Positions 26,743 through 35,350 of a DNA stretch of 64,000 bases are shown in pieces. The position numbers were made by a program, and so were the translations under genes. The notes below the pieces were generated by a model, which was given only the letters and a program-made list of their open reading frames with translations, searched no databases and was not told where the DNA came from. The stretch comes from Candidatus Krumholzibacteriota bacterium (GTDB lineage Bacteria; Krumholzibacteriota; Krumholzibacteriia; LZORAL124-64-63), in NCBI GenBank assembly GCA_022711765.1, contig JAKLEB010000001.1:1470694-1534693 (forward strand). The letters run 5' to 3'. Every line of letters begins with the position of its first letter. Position 1 is the stretch's first letter.

Positions 26743-29700
26743 TCATTCGGACCAGACCACGGTTGCGGGCGTGTGCGCGAGGAGAACACCGCCGATCTCT
26801 CCGCCCGCGACCGGCGCGCCGTCGACCGTGACGCGCGCGCCGACCTCCGGCGGCCGCAAGGCGAGCCCGCCCGCAGGCACCTGCAGCCCGCCCCCGACCT
26901 CCATGACGACGGCTCCGCCCTCGCGCCGCAGCGCGTAGTCCAGCGTCCCGTACGGCGTCGCCAGCCCGCGGACCCGCACCCCGCCCTCCTCGAGCCACGC
27001 CGCCGGCAACCCCGCCGCGAGCACCAGCGCCGCCGCCTCGCCGCTCTCGCCGCGGCGTTCGTACGCGAACATGTCCAGGACCGCCCGCACGTAGTCCGAC
27101 CCCACCCAGGTGTGCGGCATGTCGCCGATGAACCGCGCCGCCCGCTCGTCGCTCCAGACCACCTCGGCCCAGTGCCGCCACCCGGCGGGGCGGCGCTGCG
27201 CGAGGAACCATTCGAGCAGGATGCCCGCGCGTTCCCGCCAGCCGAGCCGGACGAACGCGCCGAGATTGCGCAGCTCGTACGGCGTGAACGCCTCCCACGG
27301 CTCGCCGGTCCGGCGGGCGGTGAAGTTCTCCCAGTATCGCTCGAAGGTCCGCTCGATCGCGCCGGCCGGCGCGAGCTCCGCGGCGTCCGCCGGCGCGAGC
27401 GCGATCGTGGTCGAGGTGGCGTCGAAGTCGCCGAGGTCCGCGCAACCCGGGACGAAATCGATGGCGTGCCGTTCCATCGCGGCCGCGATCGATGCGGCCA
27501 GATCGGCGGCGAGGCTGTCGCGCGCGGCGGCGAGAATGGCGGCCTCCGGCGCCTCGAGCTCGCCCGCGAGCCAGGTCGCGTCCCGGAGCCCGCGCAGCGC
27601 CCAGAAGTCGTCCCAGTACGAGTGCATCGGCTTGGCCGAGTAGCCCTCGTGGCTGATCGACGGCGGCAGGATCCCGTAGAACTCGGTGCCGCGGAATTCC
27701 GCGGTGCGGCGCTCGGCGAGCAGGGTCTCGAGGTAACGGACCCCGGCCGTTACGCGCGGCCACAGGCGCGCGAGGAGGGCACGGTCGCCCGTGTACCGAT
27801 AGCATTCGCAGACCAGGTGGATAAACTCGCCCGTCGAGTCGTGCTCCGGCACCGGGTCGGCGCCCCGCCGGTCCACGACGCAGGGGATCTTCCCGCTCTC
27901 GTACTGGTAAGCCGCGAACCATTCGAGAAAATCGACCGCAGCCTCGGGGTGGCCGAGCCGCAGCAGCGCCTCGCCGGTCAGGGCGCCGTCGCGGATCCAC
28001 GAGCGCGCGTACGAGCGCGCTCCCGGCTGGATCGCCACGCCGGCGCGATTGACGAGGATGTAGCCGAGCTGCGCGCGCAGGGTCGCGAGCGCGTCGTCGG
28101 CGGCGGGCGGACCGGTGATGGAGACGCGCGCGAGGGCTTCGCGCCACGCCGCCGCCGGATCGGCCGTCCACGGATTGGCCGGCACGGCGTCATGGAGCGG
28201 CAGGAGCGCCTCGACCGTGTCCGTCTCGCCCGCCGCGAGGGACAGCCGATACGCCGCCGCCGCCGAGGCCGCGCCGAACGGATCGTCGGCGGCCGCCGTC
28301 GCCGGCAGGCGTCCCGATTCGAGGTGCTCGGCCACGATGTCGCCGGCGGCGAACGTCGCCGCGCCGAACGCCGACGGCTTGTCGCGCAGCAGGACGCGCG
28401 GGCGGCCGTCGACCACGATGGCCCGGTCCGCGAGTGCGAGGGTTCCGATCGCCGAGGTCCCGCCGCGGATATTGAGGAACTGCGACGGCGGATTGACCTG
28501 GAACGGACGCACGGCGAGGTAGAGCGTGGTGGTGTCGCGCCAGGCGCCCGTATTGGCGACCGTGTAGCGCGCGCGCAGCGCCGAGGCGCCGGGCGCGCCG
28601 ACCGGCGCGACGTCGATCTCCAGCCGCCACGGCTCGGCCACCCAGACCACGCGCGGCAGCGGCAGCTCGCCATCCACGAGCGACTTCACGGTCCCGACGT
28701 CGGCCCAGGTGAGCAGCGAGTCGCCCGTCCAGAGGAACGGCTCGACCGAGAACCCGCCGGGGCCCGCCTCGATCGCGCCGTCCTCGCTCACGAGCCCCTC
28801 GCGTGGGTCGCGATCGGCGCCCGCCACCGTCCAGTAGACCTGCTCGGGCACGAATCCGCGCGGGTAGAGGCCGCGGCGCTGCGCGCTCGCGACGTACCGG
28901 AAGAAGGCCTCTGGAGTGGCCGACCACTCGACCGGCTGCAGGTCGATCTCCGCGATCGCGACCCCCTCGGCTGCGGCCGGTCGCAGGACGCGGAGGCGCA
29001 GCCGGCGCGCCTCGGACCCGGGCAGGCAGAGATCGTCGCGGCCGCCGTTCGCGCCGTTCACCGCGAGCAGTTCGCGCCACGGTTCGCGCTCGTCGTCGCG
29101 GGCCTCAACCACGTAATCGACCGCGTGGCGGCCGGCGAGCCAGGACACCGTCAGGCCGCCGAACTCGCGCGCCCGGCGCAGGTCCAGCGTGAACGCCGGC
29201 GCCCGATCGGCGGGCGCGGACGCCCAGTACGACGCGGGGTCTCCGTCGAGCGCGAGCGCGGCGCGATGGTCGCCGTCCCGCGACGACGCTCTCGCCGCGG
29301 GCGCGGGCGGTTCGCCGGCGACCCTCGGCCGCTCGACCAGCTCGAGTCCGTCGATCCAGACCGTCCCGTCGCCGCCGTTTCCCGCCGTGATCGCGATCTC
29401 GATCGCCGCGATCCGCGCGGGGTCGCCGCCGCCCTGAGGTCCCCACGCGAACTGGACCTGCCGCTTGCGGACCGTGAAGGCGCGCCACTGGTCGGGCCAC
29501 TCGACGTCGCGCCACACGTGCCACCAGACGTTCTCGCCGCTCGGATCGACGAGCTTGAACTCGAGGTGGTTGGCCGGAGCCTCGCCCCGCAGCCGGAAAC
29601 GGAACTCGTAGTTCTCGGGCAGCGCGAGGTCCACCTCGCGCCGCGCGATGGCCCAGCCGCCGCCGGTGAAGCGGAAATCGAGGCGCAGGGCGCCGCCGTC

Positions 29701-29835
29701 GTCGCCGACGCGCAGGGCCACGCCATCGGCCGGGTGGGCGGACCAGGCCGCCGGCTCGCCGAGCGCGACGGGCGATCGCGGCCCCTGGCACCCGGCGAGG
29801 GTCACGAGGCACGCCAGCGCGACGAGGGTCCTCAT
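26743..29835 (-). CDS. Lipoprotein with F5/8-type (discoidin) domain and (alpha/alpha)6 glycoside hydrolase-like domain
   Basis: The precursor has 1030 residues. Residues 1-19 are a lipoprotein signal (L-V-T-L-A-G-C, lipid on Cys19). A carbohydrate-binding-like jelly roll (about 45-190; W-W-H-V-W-R-D-V-E-W-P) is followed by a discoidin domain (about 200-330; A-L-D-G-D-P-A-S-Y-W-A) and a beta-sandwich. An (alpha/alpha)6 catalytic-type domain (about 600-950) contains S-Y-A-R-S-W-I-R-D-G-A-L, V-P-E-H-D-S-T-G-E-F, S-Y-W-D-D-F-W-A-L-R and H-T-W-V-G-S-D. Acidic residues in the D-G, E-H-D and W-D-D motifs are catalytic candidates. I cannot assign a CAZy family. It is the last gene of the ABC operon, overlapping the permease by ATGA. 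It may trim glucan side chains or oligomers at the periplasmic face. Confidence 0.8.
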   Translation of the reverse strand: MRTLVALACLVTLAGCQGPRSPVALGEPAAWSAHPADGVALRVGDDGGALRLDFRFTGGGWAIARREVDLALPENYEFRFRLRGEAPANHLEFKLVDPSGENVWWHVWRDVEWPDQWRAFTVRKRQVQFAWGPQGGGDPARIAAIEIAITAGNGGDGTVWIDGLELVERPRVAGEPPAPAARASSRDGDHRAALALDGDPASYWASAPADRAPAFTLDLRRAREFGGLTVSWLAGRHAVDYVVEARDDEREPWRELLAVNGANGGRDDLCLPGSEARRLRLRVLRPAAAEGVAIAEIDLQPVEWSATPEAFFRYVASAQRRGLYPRGFVPEQVYWTVAGADRDPREGLVSEDGAIEAGPGGFSVEPFLWTGDSLLTWADVGTVKSLVDGELPLPRVVWVAEPWRLEIDVAPVGAPGASALRARYTVANTGAWRDTTTLYLAVRPFQVNPPSQFLNIRGGTSAIGTLALADRAIVVDGRPRVLLRDKPSAFGAATFAAGDIVAEHLESGRLPATAAADDPFGAASAAAAYRLSLAAGETDTVEALLPLHDAVPANPWTADPAAAWREALARVSITGPPAADDALATLRAQLGYILVNRAGVAIQPGARSYARSWIRDGALTGEALLRLGHPEAAVDFLEWFAAYQYESGKIPCVVDRRGADPVPEHDSTGEFIHLVCECYRYTGDRALLARLWPRVTAGVRYLETLLAERRTAEFRGTEFYGILPPSISHEGYSAKPMHSYWDDFWALRGLRDATWLAGELEAPEAAILAAARDSLAADLAASIAAAMERHAIDFVPGCADLGDFDATSTTIALAPADAAELAPAGAIERTFERYWENFTARRTGEPWEAFTPYELRNLGAFVRLGWRERAGILLEWFLAQRRPAGWRHWAEVVWSDERAARFIGDMPHTWVGSDYVRAVLDMFAYERRGESGEAAALVLAAGLPAAWLEEGGVRVRGLATPYGTLDYALRREGGAVVMEVGGGLQVPAGGLALRPPEVGARVTVDGAPVAGGEIGGVLLAHTPATVVWSE

Positions 29836-30656
29836 CCCTTGATCCCCCCGGCCATGATGCCGCGCACGTAGGTGCGCTGGAACACGAGGAACACGCCGAG
29901 CGCCGGCAGGATCGTCAGGAGCGACCCCGCCATCATCAGCTCGGTGTCCTGCACGTGCTCGCCGACGAGGCTCGCGAGGGCGACCGGCAGCGTGTGCTTC
30001 GCGCCGTCGGACAGGATGATCAGGGGCCACATGAAGTCGTTCCAGGCGCTCAGGAAGGTGAACGCGGCGATGGTCACGAGGATCGGCTTGATCACCGGCA
30101 AGGCCACGAGCCGGAAGACCTGGAACTCGCCGGCGCCGTCGACGCGCGCCGCGTCGAGCAGCTCGTCCGGGACGCCGAGCGTGTACTGGCGGACCAGGAA
30201 GATGCCGAAGATGCTCGCCAGGTACGGCACGAGCACGCCGGCGTAGGTGTTCACGAGGTGCAGCTCGCGCAGCAGCAGGAACAACGGCAGCATCGCGACC
30301 TGCGCCGGCACCACGAGGCCCGCCGCGAGCCCCCCGAACAGCCGGTCGCGGCCGCGGAACGGCAGTTTGGCGAAGGCGTAGCCGGCCAGGGAATTCACGA
30401 GGACCGACGCCACCGTGGCGGCGACCGCGATGAGCGCGCTCGCCAGGAAATGCCGGAACATGTCCAGCCGCGTGAAGAGCGCCGTGTAGTTGGCGACCGT
30501 GGGCGCGCTCGGCCACAGCGGCGGCGGGAAGGCGTTCGCCTCGCCCGGCTGCATGCACGAGGCCGACACCATCCAGAGCAGCGGCGCCAGGGTCAAGACC
30601 GCGCCGGCCGCGAGCGCCGCGTGCAAGAGCAGGGCCTCGACGCTCCCGCGCTTCAC
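29832..30656 (-). CDS. Sugar ABC transporter permease (MalG/CUT1 type)
   Basis: The protein has 274 residues and six predicted membrane helices. The N-terminal helix is L-L-L-H-A-A-L-A-A-G-A-V-L-T-L-A-P-L-L-W, and the permease signature E-L-L-D-A-A-R-V-D-G-A-G-E-F-Q-V-F, with the EAA loop, contacts the ATPase. The C-terminal G-I-M-A-G-G-I-K-G is the usual CUT1 ending. The start is GTG at 30656, overlapping the previous permease by four bases, and the stop overlaps the next ATG by four. It forms the inner-membrane channel with the other permease. No ATPase gene is present, so a shared MsmK-type ATPase must be supplied from elsewhere. Confidence 0.93.
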   Translation of the reverse strand: MKRGSVEALLLHAALAAGAVLTLAPLLWMVSASCMQPGEANAFPPPLWPSAPTVANYTALFTRLDMFRHFLASALIAVAATVASVLVNSLAGYAFAKLPFRGRDRLFGGLAAGLVVPAQVAMLPLFLLLRELHLVNTYAGVLVPYLASIFGIFLVRQYTLGVPDELLDAARVDGAGEFQVFRLVALPVIKPILVTIAAFTFLSAWNDFMWPLIILSDGAKHTLPVALASLVGEHVQDTELMMAGSLLTILPALGVFLVFQRTYVRGIMAGGIKG

Positions 30657-31543
30657 GGCGACCTCCGCTGCAGCCGCAGCTGGACGAAGGCCGCGACCAC
30701 GGTGATCGCGAGCAGCAGGACCGCGACCGTCGACGCGAGACCCATCCGCCACCAGCGGAACCCTTCCTCGTACATCATGAGCACGAGGCTCCGCGTCGCG
30801 CCGAGCGGACCGCCCTGGGTCATCACGTACGGCTCGGCGAAGAGCTGGAAGAACCCGATCAGGGTGGTGACGCCGACGAACAGCGCGGTCGGCGCGAGAC
30901 CCGGCAGCGTGATGTGGCGGAACCGCCGCCATGCCCCGGCGCCGTCGATCGACGCGGCCTCGTACAGCGCGTCGGGGATGGTCTGCAGGCCGGCGAGGAA
31001 GATCAGCATGTTGTAGCCGAAGTTCTTCCACACGGCGAGGATGATGATCGCGGGCATCGCGAAGCGGGGGTCGCCGAGCCAGTCGATCGGCTCGAGGCCC
31101 AGCAGGCCGAGGCCGTGGTTCAACAGCCCGTAGCGCGGGTGGTAGAGGTAGCGCCAGACGATCGCGACCGAGACGAGCGTGGTCACGACGGGCACGAAGT
31201 AGATCGTGCGGAACAGCCCGCGCAGGCGCGCGCGGCGGTGGTCGAGCAGGAGGGCCGCGGCGAGCGACACGGCGATCGAGAGCGGCGCGCCGAGCAGCAC
31301 GAAGGTCAGCGTGTTGGCGAAGGTGCGCCAGAAGGCGCCGTCCGCGAGCACGCTCGTGAAGTTGGCGAGGCCGACGAAGCGGGCGGCGCCGGGATCGGCG
31401 ACGGCATAGAGATCGAAATCGGTCAGGCTGAGGAGGAGGCCGCCCACGACCGGGAGCGCGAAGAACACGGCGAGCAGGAACAGGGCCGGCGTGATGAAGA
31501 GCCAGCCCGCGCGGGCCTGGGCGCGCCCGGTGCCGGCGCTCAT
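30653..31543 (-). CDS. Sugar ABC transporter permease (MalF/CUT1 type)
   Basis: The protein has 296 residues. Six membrane helices begin with A-G-W-L-F-I-T-P-A-L-F-L-L-A-V-F-F. The ATPase-contact loop is Y-E-A-A-S-I-D-G-A-G-A-W-R-R-F. F-A-E-P-Y-V-M-T-Q-G-G-P and the late M-M-Y-E-E-G-F segment are typical of MalF-type sugar permeases. The ATG at 31543 overlaps the binding-protein stop (ATGA). Together with the next gene it makes the transmembrane part of a carbohydrate importer for products of the outer-membrane TonB route. Confidence 0.93.
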   Translation of the reverse strand: MSAGTGRAQARAGWLFITPALFLLAVFFALPVVGGLLLSLTDFDLYAVADPGAARFVGLANFTSVLADGAFWRTFANTLTFVLLGAPLSIAVSLAAALLLDHRRARLRGLFRTIYFVPVVTTLVSVAIVWRYLYHPRYGLLNHGLGLLGLEPIDWLGDPRFAMPAIIILAVWKNFGYNMLIFLAGLQTIPDALYEAASIDGAGAWRRFRHITLPGLAPTALFVGVTTLIGFFQLFAEPYVMTQGGPLGATRSLVLMMYEEGFRWWRMGLASTVAVLLLAITVVAAFVQLRLQRRSP

Positions 31544-32853
31544 GGCGCTCCCGCGGCGCCGGTCGCGGCGCTGGCCGCAGCGCGTTCGCGCAGCCAGCGG
31601 CGCTTGGCGAGGATGCGATCGACGTCGGCGTCGAGCGCGGCGAGCGCCTGGTCCAGCGAGGCGTTGCCCCGCACAGCCTGCTCCGCGCGCCGCCAGACCT
31701 GGTCCGCGATCTGTTCCCACTCCGGGAGCTTGGGCGTGGACACGACGTGCTCCAGCTGCTCGCGGAACGCCTGGATCCGCGAGGCGGCGAGGGTGCTGTC
31801 GGCCCACGCCGCGCGGTGGGCCGGTAGATCCCCGGTCAGGGCGAAGAACCGCAGCTGCTGCGCCGGCTCGGACAGGAACTCGATGAACCGCCAGGCCGCG
31901 TCCTGGCGCTCGCTCGCGCGGAACACGACCAGGCTCGACCCGCCGGCGAGCGAGACGCCGGGCGTCCCGGGGTCGGGACCCGGCAGGGGCGACGTGGCCC
32001 AGTCGTCCTGCAGCTCGGGGGGCAGGCGGCGCTGGAACTCGCCGAGGTTCCACGGTCCGGTGACGTACATCGCGAAGGTGCCGCGCGCAAACTCCTGGTA
32101 CAGGTTGGCGACCTCGTTGTTGGTGACCGGCGGCGCGAGGCCGTCGTGGAACAGACCGACGTAGAACGCGAACGCCCGCCGGAACTCCGGCTCGGCGAAG
32201 GCGCCGCGCGTGTCGCCGTCCCGCAGAAGCGGCGAACCGGCCTGCAGCCCCAGGGCGATCGGTTGCGCCCACTCGTTCACCGGCAGCAGGACCCCGTACG
32301 TGCCGGCGCCACCGCGCTGCACGACCGCGGCCATCGCAGCGCGCCACTCGGCCCAGGTCGCGGGCGGCGCCCCGACGAGGTCGGAGCGGTAAAAGAGCAG
32401 CCGCGTGTCGACGTACCACGGCACGCCGTAGAGCTCGCTGTCGATGACGTTGGTGTCCCAGATGCCGGCGAAGTGGTCCTCGGGGTCGACCGTGCGCGAG
32501 GCGGCCACCCGCTCGTCCAGTGGCGCCAGCGCGCCCAGCGCGTGGAATTCGCTCACCCAGGTGTTGCCGAGCTGCGCGAGGTCCGGCGTCGCGCGACCCA
32601 CGAACGCGGTCAGCAGCTTCTCGTGCGCGGCGGTCCAGGGGATCTGCTGGACGTCGACGCGCAGGTCGGGGTTCGCGGCCTCGAACGCGCGCGCGAGCTC
32701 GGCGACGACCTCGCCCTCGCGCCCCATCGCCCAGAAGCGGACCACGGTCACGCCGCCATCGTCGCCGCAGCCCGCGAGGGCGAGGGCGGCGGCGAGGACG
32801 GATGCCGCGCCGACCGGGCAGGGCAGCCGGCGGCCGGGTCGCGGCGGCGTCAC
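31540..32853 (-). CDS. Sugar ABC transporter substrate-binding lipoprotein
   Basis: The precursor has 437 residues with a lipoprotein signal (A-L-A-L-A-G-C, lipid on Cys29). The mature part is a type I extracellular solute-binding protein: V-V-R-F-W-A-M-G near the start, G-V-P-W-Y-V-D-T-R-L-L-F-Y-R, F-A-M-Y-V-T-G-P-W-N and the late W-R-F-I-E-F-L. The GTG start overlaps the stop of the GH144-type lipoprotein gene by four bases. The ligand is probably an oligosaccharide released by that enzyme; specificity cannot be read from sequence alone. Confidence 0.93.
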   Translation of the reverse strand: MTPPRPGRRLPCPVGAASVLAAALALAGCGDDGGVTVVRFWAMGREGEVVAELARAFEAANPDLRVDVQQIPWTAAHEKLLTAFVGRATPDLAQLGNTWVSEFHALGALAPLDERVAASRTVDPEDHFAGIWDTNVIDSELYGVPWYVDTRLLFYRSDLVGAPPATWAEWRAAMAAVVQRGGAGTYGVLLPVNEWAQPIALGLQAGSPLLRDGDTRGAFAEPEFRRAFAFYVGLFHDGLAPPVTNNEVANLYQEFARGTFAMYVTGPWNLGEFQRRLPPELQDDWATSPLPGPDPGTPGVSLAGGSSLVVFRASERQDAAWRFIEFLSEPAQQLRFFALTGDLPAHRAAWADSTLAASRIQAFREQLEHVVSTPKLPEWEQIADQVWRRAEQAVRGNASLDQALAALDADVDRILAKRRWLRERAAASAATGAAGAP

Positions 32854-34349
32854 GGTCGCCCCGCCGGCGCGTCGAGCCAGCCGCCCGTGAAGCCGGCGGC
32901 GCGCAACCCGCGCACCACGTGCGGATTGCGTCGCATGCGCTCCCACACGAGGCCGCTGCGCCAGTTCTCGGCCATCGCGAGGATCGGACCCTGGTCGATG
33001 CCGAGGTAGTCGGTGTCGTACCAGCCGTATTCGGGGTCGACCCGGCCGTGCTGCACCGGGACCGCGAGCGTGAACGTGGGATTGAGCGCGTCGCGGAAGC
33101 CGTATTCGTCCCAGAGGCGATCGCCATGGTCCTTGCGCAGGGCGACGAGCAGGGGGACCACCAGTTCGGGCGCGAACGGCAGCGACCCCGCCGCGGCGGA
33201 GGGGCAGACCGTTCCGTCGTCGGTCACCCAGTTGAACGAGGCCCCGCGCGCGTCGTAGGTCTCGAACGACCGCTCGCGGCCGTCGATCGTGAAGGTCCCG
33301 TGGACGGGGCCGTCGCAGGCCGTGAGGCCCCACAGGCGCGGTCCGTAGCCCTTCCAGCCGCCGGGGTTCTCCAGCGCGTACGCGTACTGGGCGAGCACGG
33401 CCCGTCGCGAGTTTTCGAAGTAATCGAGGCCTCGCGCGCCGAGGTAGGCGTCGCGGATGCCGCGCAGGTCGAGCCAGACCTGGCTGTACTGGTGGCCGAA
33501 GAGAGGCGCGAAGCCGACGTGCGCCTGGCCGTGGAACGTCCCCCACTGGTAGCCGGCCGTCCAGGCCTCCCACGCCCGCGGGTGTGCGGGATGAGTGGGC
33601 GAGCCGAGCGCGAGGACGTAGAGGATCATCGCCTCGTTGTAGCCGCCCCAGTCGTACGGCAGGTGGCCGTTCTCCGGGGTCCAGCCGTGGCCGATCAGGG
33701 GCGGGCGGACCGAGGCCCAGGTCCAGTCGGCGCGCAGGTAGAGCGAGTCGGCGAGGGCGCGCAGGCTGTCCTCGACGGCGGTGGTCCGATCGAAATACGA
33801 CTGGCAGGCGAGCGCCCCGGCGAGCAGGAGAGCCGTATCGACGGTCGACAGCTCGACGTCCGCGAACCGGGCGCCCGTCGCCGGGTCGACGAAGTGGTAG
33901 AACAGCCCGTGGGTCCCGATCGTCCCCGACGGGGCGTCGCCCTGGGGCGCGGTCCACAGGAACCGGAGCGCGCGGAGCGCCCGGGTCGCCGCGGCCTCGC
34001 GCGGCACCCAGCCCCGTTCCGCTCCGATCGGATAGGCCGTCAGCGCGAAACCGGTCGCCGCGACGCTCGCGTACGATCGGGTCGGCGCGCGGTCGGGCGC
34101 GAGTCCCGTCACGGGATCGCAGAGGTCCCAGAAGAAGCGGAAAGTCCGCTCTTGCAAACTGTCGATGAAAGCGGTTTCATAAGCTGACAGAGCGAAATCG
34201 GAGGTCGGAGCGATCGCGACGTCCCCCGTCGCGCCGCGCTGGTGGCACGAGCCCAGGCCGCCGGCCAGGACGAGCCAGGCGATGGCCGTGAGCCGCCGGC
34301 CGTTCCAGCCTGCGCGCTGGACATCGCGAGCGAATTCGCGTGGCCTCAT
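32850..34349 (-). CDS. GH144-type (glycoamylase-like) beta-1,2-glucanase lipoprotein
   Basis: The precursor has 499 residues. A lipobox-like L-A-G-G-L-G-S-C (lipid on about Cys35) anchors it. The (alpha/alpha)6 domain (about 60-490) aligns along its length with the enzyme at 9033-10661: R-T-F-R-F-F-W-D, G-L-F-Y-H-F-V-D, E-L-S-T-V-D-T-A-L-L, Y-N-E-A-M-I-L-Y, F-G-H-Q-Y-S-Q and Y-L-G-I-D-Q-G-P-I-L-A-M-A-E-N. It lacks the FlgD module. The pair therefore looks like one surface-secreted and one lipid-anchored version. It opens the five-gene ABC operon. A LacI-type operator sequence lies within its codons about 57-62. Confidence 0.82.
   Translation of the reverse strand: MRPREFARDVQRAGWNGRRLTAIAWLVLAGGLGSCHQRGATGDVAIAPTSDFALSAYETAFIDSLQERTFRFFWDLCDPVTGLAPDRAPTRSYASVAATGFALTAYPIGAERGWVPREAAATRALRALRFLWTAPQGDAPSGTIGTHGLFYHFVDPATGARFADVELSTVDTALLLAGALACQSYFDRTTAVEDSLRALADSLYLRADWTWASVRPPLIGHGWTPENGHLPYDWGGYNEAMILYVLALGSPTHPAHPRAWEAWTAGYQWGTFHGQAHVGFAPLFGHQYSQVWLDLRGIRDAYLGARGLDYFENSRRAVLAQYAYALENPGGWKGYGPRLWGLTACDGPVHGTFTIDGRERSFETYDARGASFNWVTDDGTVCPSAAAGSLPFAPELVVPLLVALRKDHGDRLWDEYGFRDALNPTFTLAVPVQHGRVDPEYGWYDTDYLGIDQGPILAMAENWRSGLVWERMRRNPHVVRGLRAAGFTGGWLDAPAGRP
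34165..34180. promoter_or_regulatory. Second LacI-family operator-like site, inside the GH144-type lipoprotein gene
   Basis: ATGAAAGCGGTTTCAT contains TGAAAGCGGTTTCA, fitting TG-N-AA-N-CG-N-TT-N-CA at every fixed position and matching 14 of 16 bases of the site at 20687-20702. It is about 170-185 bases downstream of the gene's start codon, so it would act as a roadblock-type operator if real. Confidence 0.5.
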
Positions 34350-34399
34350 GCGGTGAGTATAGGGGCCGCCCCTCCCGGCGCAACCGAAAACGGAGGCCG

Positions 34400-35335
34400 A
34401 TGTCCTCCCGCCGACGCACCTGGTTCCTGATCCGCCTGGCGTTCTACGTGGCCGTCATCGCGGTCCTCTTCCTGGTCAAGGGCGTGCCGGACTGGCAGGC
34501 TTTCCGCCGGCTCGCGAGCGGCAAGGCGACCTCCGATTCGCTGCTCACCGTCGCGGGGCGGGACCTCGCGCCCCGGCTCGTCGACTCGCTGGTCGTCCAG
34601 TATCGCGCCGACTACCCGCAGGTGACCGTGACCCTGACGGCGGGCGGGACGAACCAGGCGCTCGAGGATCTCGTGAACCGGCGCGCCGACGTCGCCTTCC
34701 TCTACCGGCCCCCGACCGCGGCCGAACAGGCCCAGCTCAGGACGGTCGACGGGGACACGGCCGTCGTCGTGCGCGTGGCGGTCGGCGGCGTCGCGCTCGT
34801 GGGAGCCGCCGGCGCCGATACCGCGGCGCTCGACCTCGACGCGGTGCGCGAGCTGCTGCGGACCGGTCGCGCGGCGGGTTGCGCGCGCCTCTACGCGCCC
34901 GACCCCAACGACGGCCTGTGGGACGCGGCGCGGCTGCGCTGCGACCTCCCGGACCGGACCGGGGGCGACGTCGTCTTCCTCGCCGACGAGACAGCGGTCG
35001 CGAGCGCGGTCGCGAGCGATCCGGACGCCTGCGGGCTGGTGAGCACGTTCACGATCGACGTCGCCGAGGACGACCAGCTGGTCGCACGGCCCGTGCGCGC
35101 CGAGTCCGGGGACCCTGCGGCGCGTCCGACGTATACGAACCTGGTGACGGGAGCGTATCCTCTGCACCACTGGTTATATGTCGCCTGTCGCGGCCGAGGC
35201 GGCATCGAGGGCGCGAAGTTCGTGAATCACCTCGCGAGCGCCCGCGGCCAGCGACAGGTCCGGCGGGCCGGCGCGGTGCCCGCCCAGCAGACGGCGCGGG
35301 AGATCGTGATCACCCGCGATCCGCCGGGCAGCTAG
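34400..35335 (+). CDS. Membrane-anchored PstS-like periplasmic-binding-fold protein of the Ton operon
   Basis: The protein has 311 residues. An uncleaved-looking N-terminal helix (F-L-I-R-L-A-F-Y-V-A-V-I-A-V-L-F-L-V) precedes a PBP-like fold: L-T-V-A-G-R-D-L-A-P-R-L-V near the start, V-T-L-T-A-G-G-T-N-Q-A-L-E-D-L, an A-D-V-A-F-L-Y-R segment, and G-A-Y-P-L-H-H-W-L-Y near residue 255. PstS-like domains bind phosphate or other oxyanions. Here no Pst permease follows; instead TPR, ExbB, ExbD, ExbD and TonB genes do. CGGAGG precedes the ATG. The role in a Ton system is unknown. It is divergent from the glucan ABC operon by 50 bp. Confidence 0.78.
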   Translation: MSSRRRTWFLIRLAFYVAVIAVLFLVKGVPDWQAFRRLASGKATSDSLLTVAGRDLAPRLVDSLVVQYRADYPQVTVTLTAGGTNQALEDLVNRRADVAFLYRPPTAAEQAQLRTVDGDTAVVVRVAVGGVALVGAAGADTAALDLDAVRELLRTGRAAGCARLYAPDPNDGLWDAARLRCDLPDRTGGDVVFLADETAVASAVASDPDACGLVSTFTIDVAEDDQLVARPVRAESGDPAARPTYTNLVTGAYPLHHWLYVACRGRGGIEGAKFVNHLASARGQRQVRRAGAVPAQQTAREIVITRDPPGS

Positions 35336-35350
35336 AAAGAGGGGAGCCCG

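Noticed and set aside
29832..34349. A missing ATPase gene as a sign that the sugar ABC importer is broken
   Set aside because: All five genes are intact and overlap by four bases each. CUT1 importers commonly share one MsmK-type ATPase encoded elsewhere.
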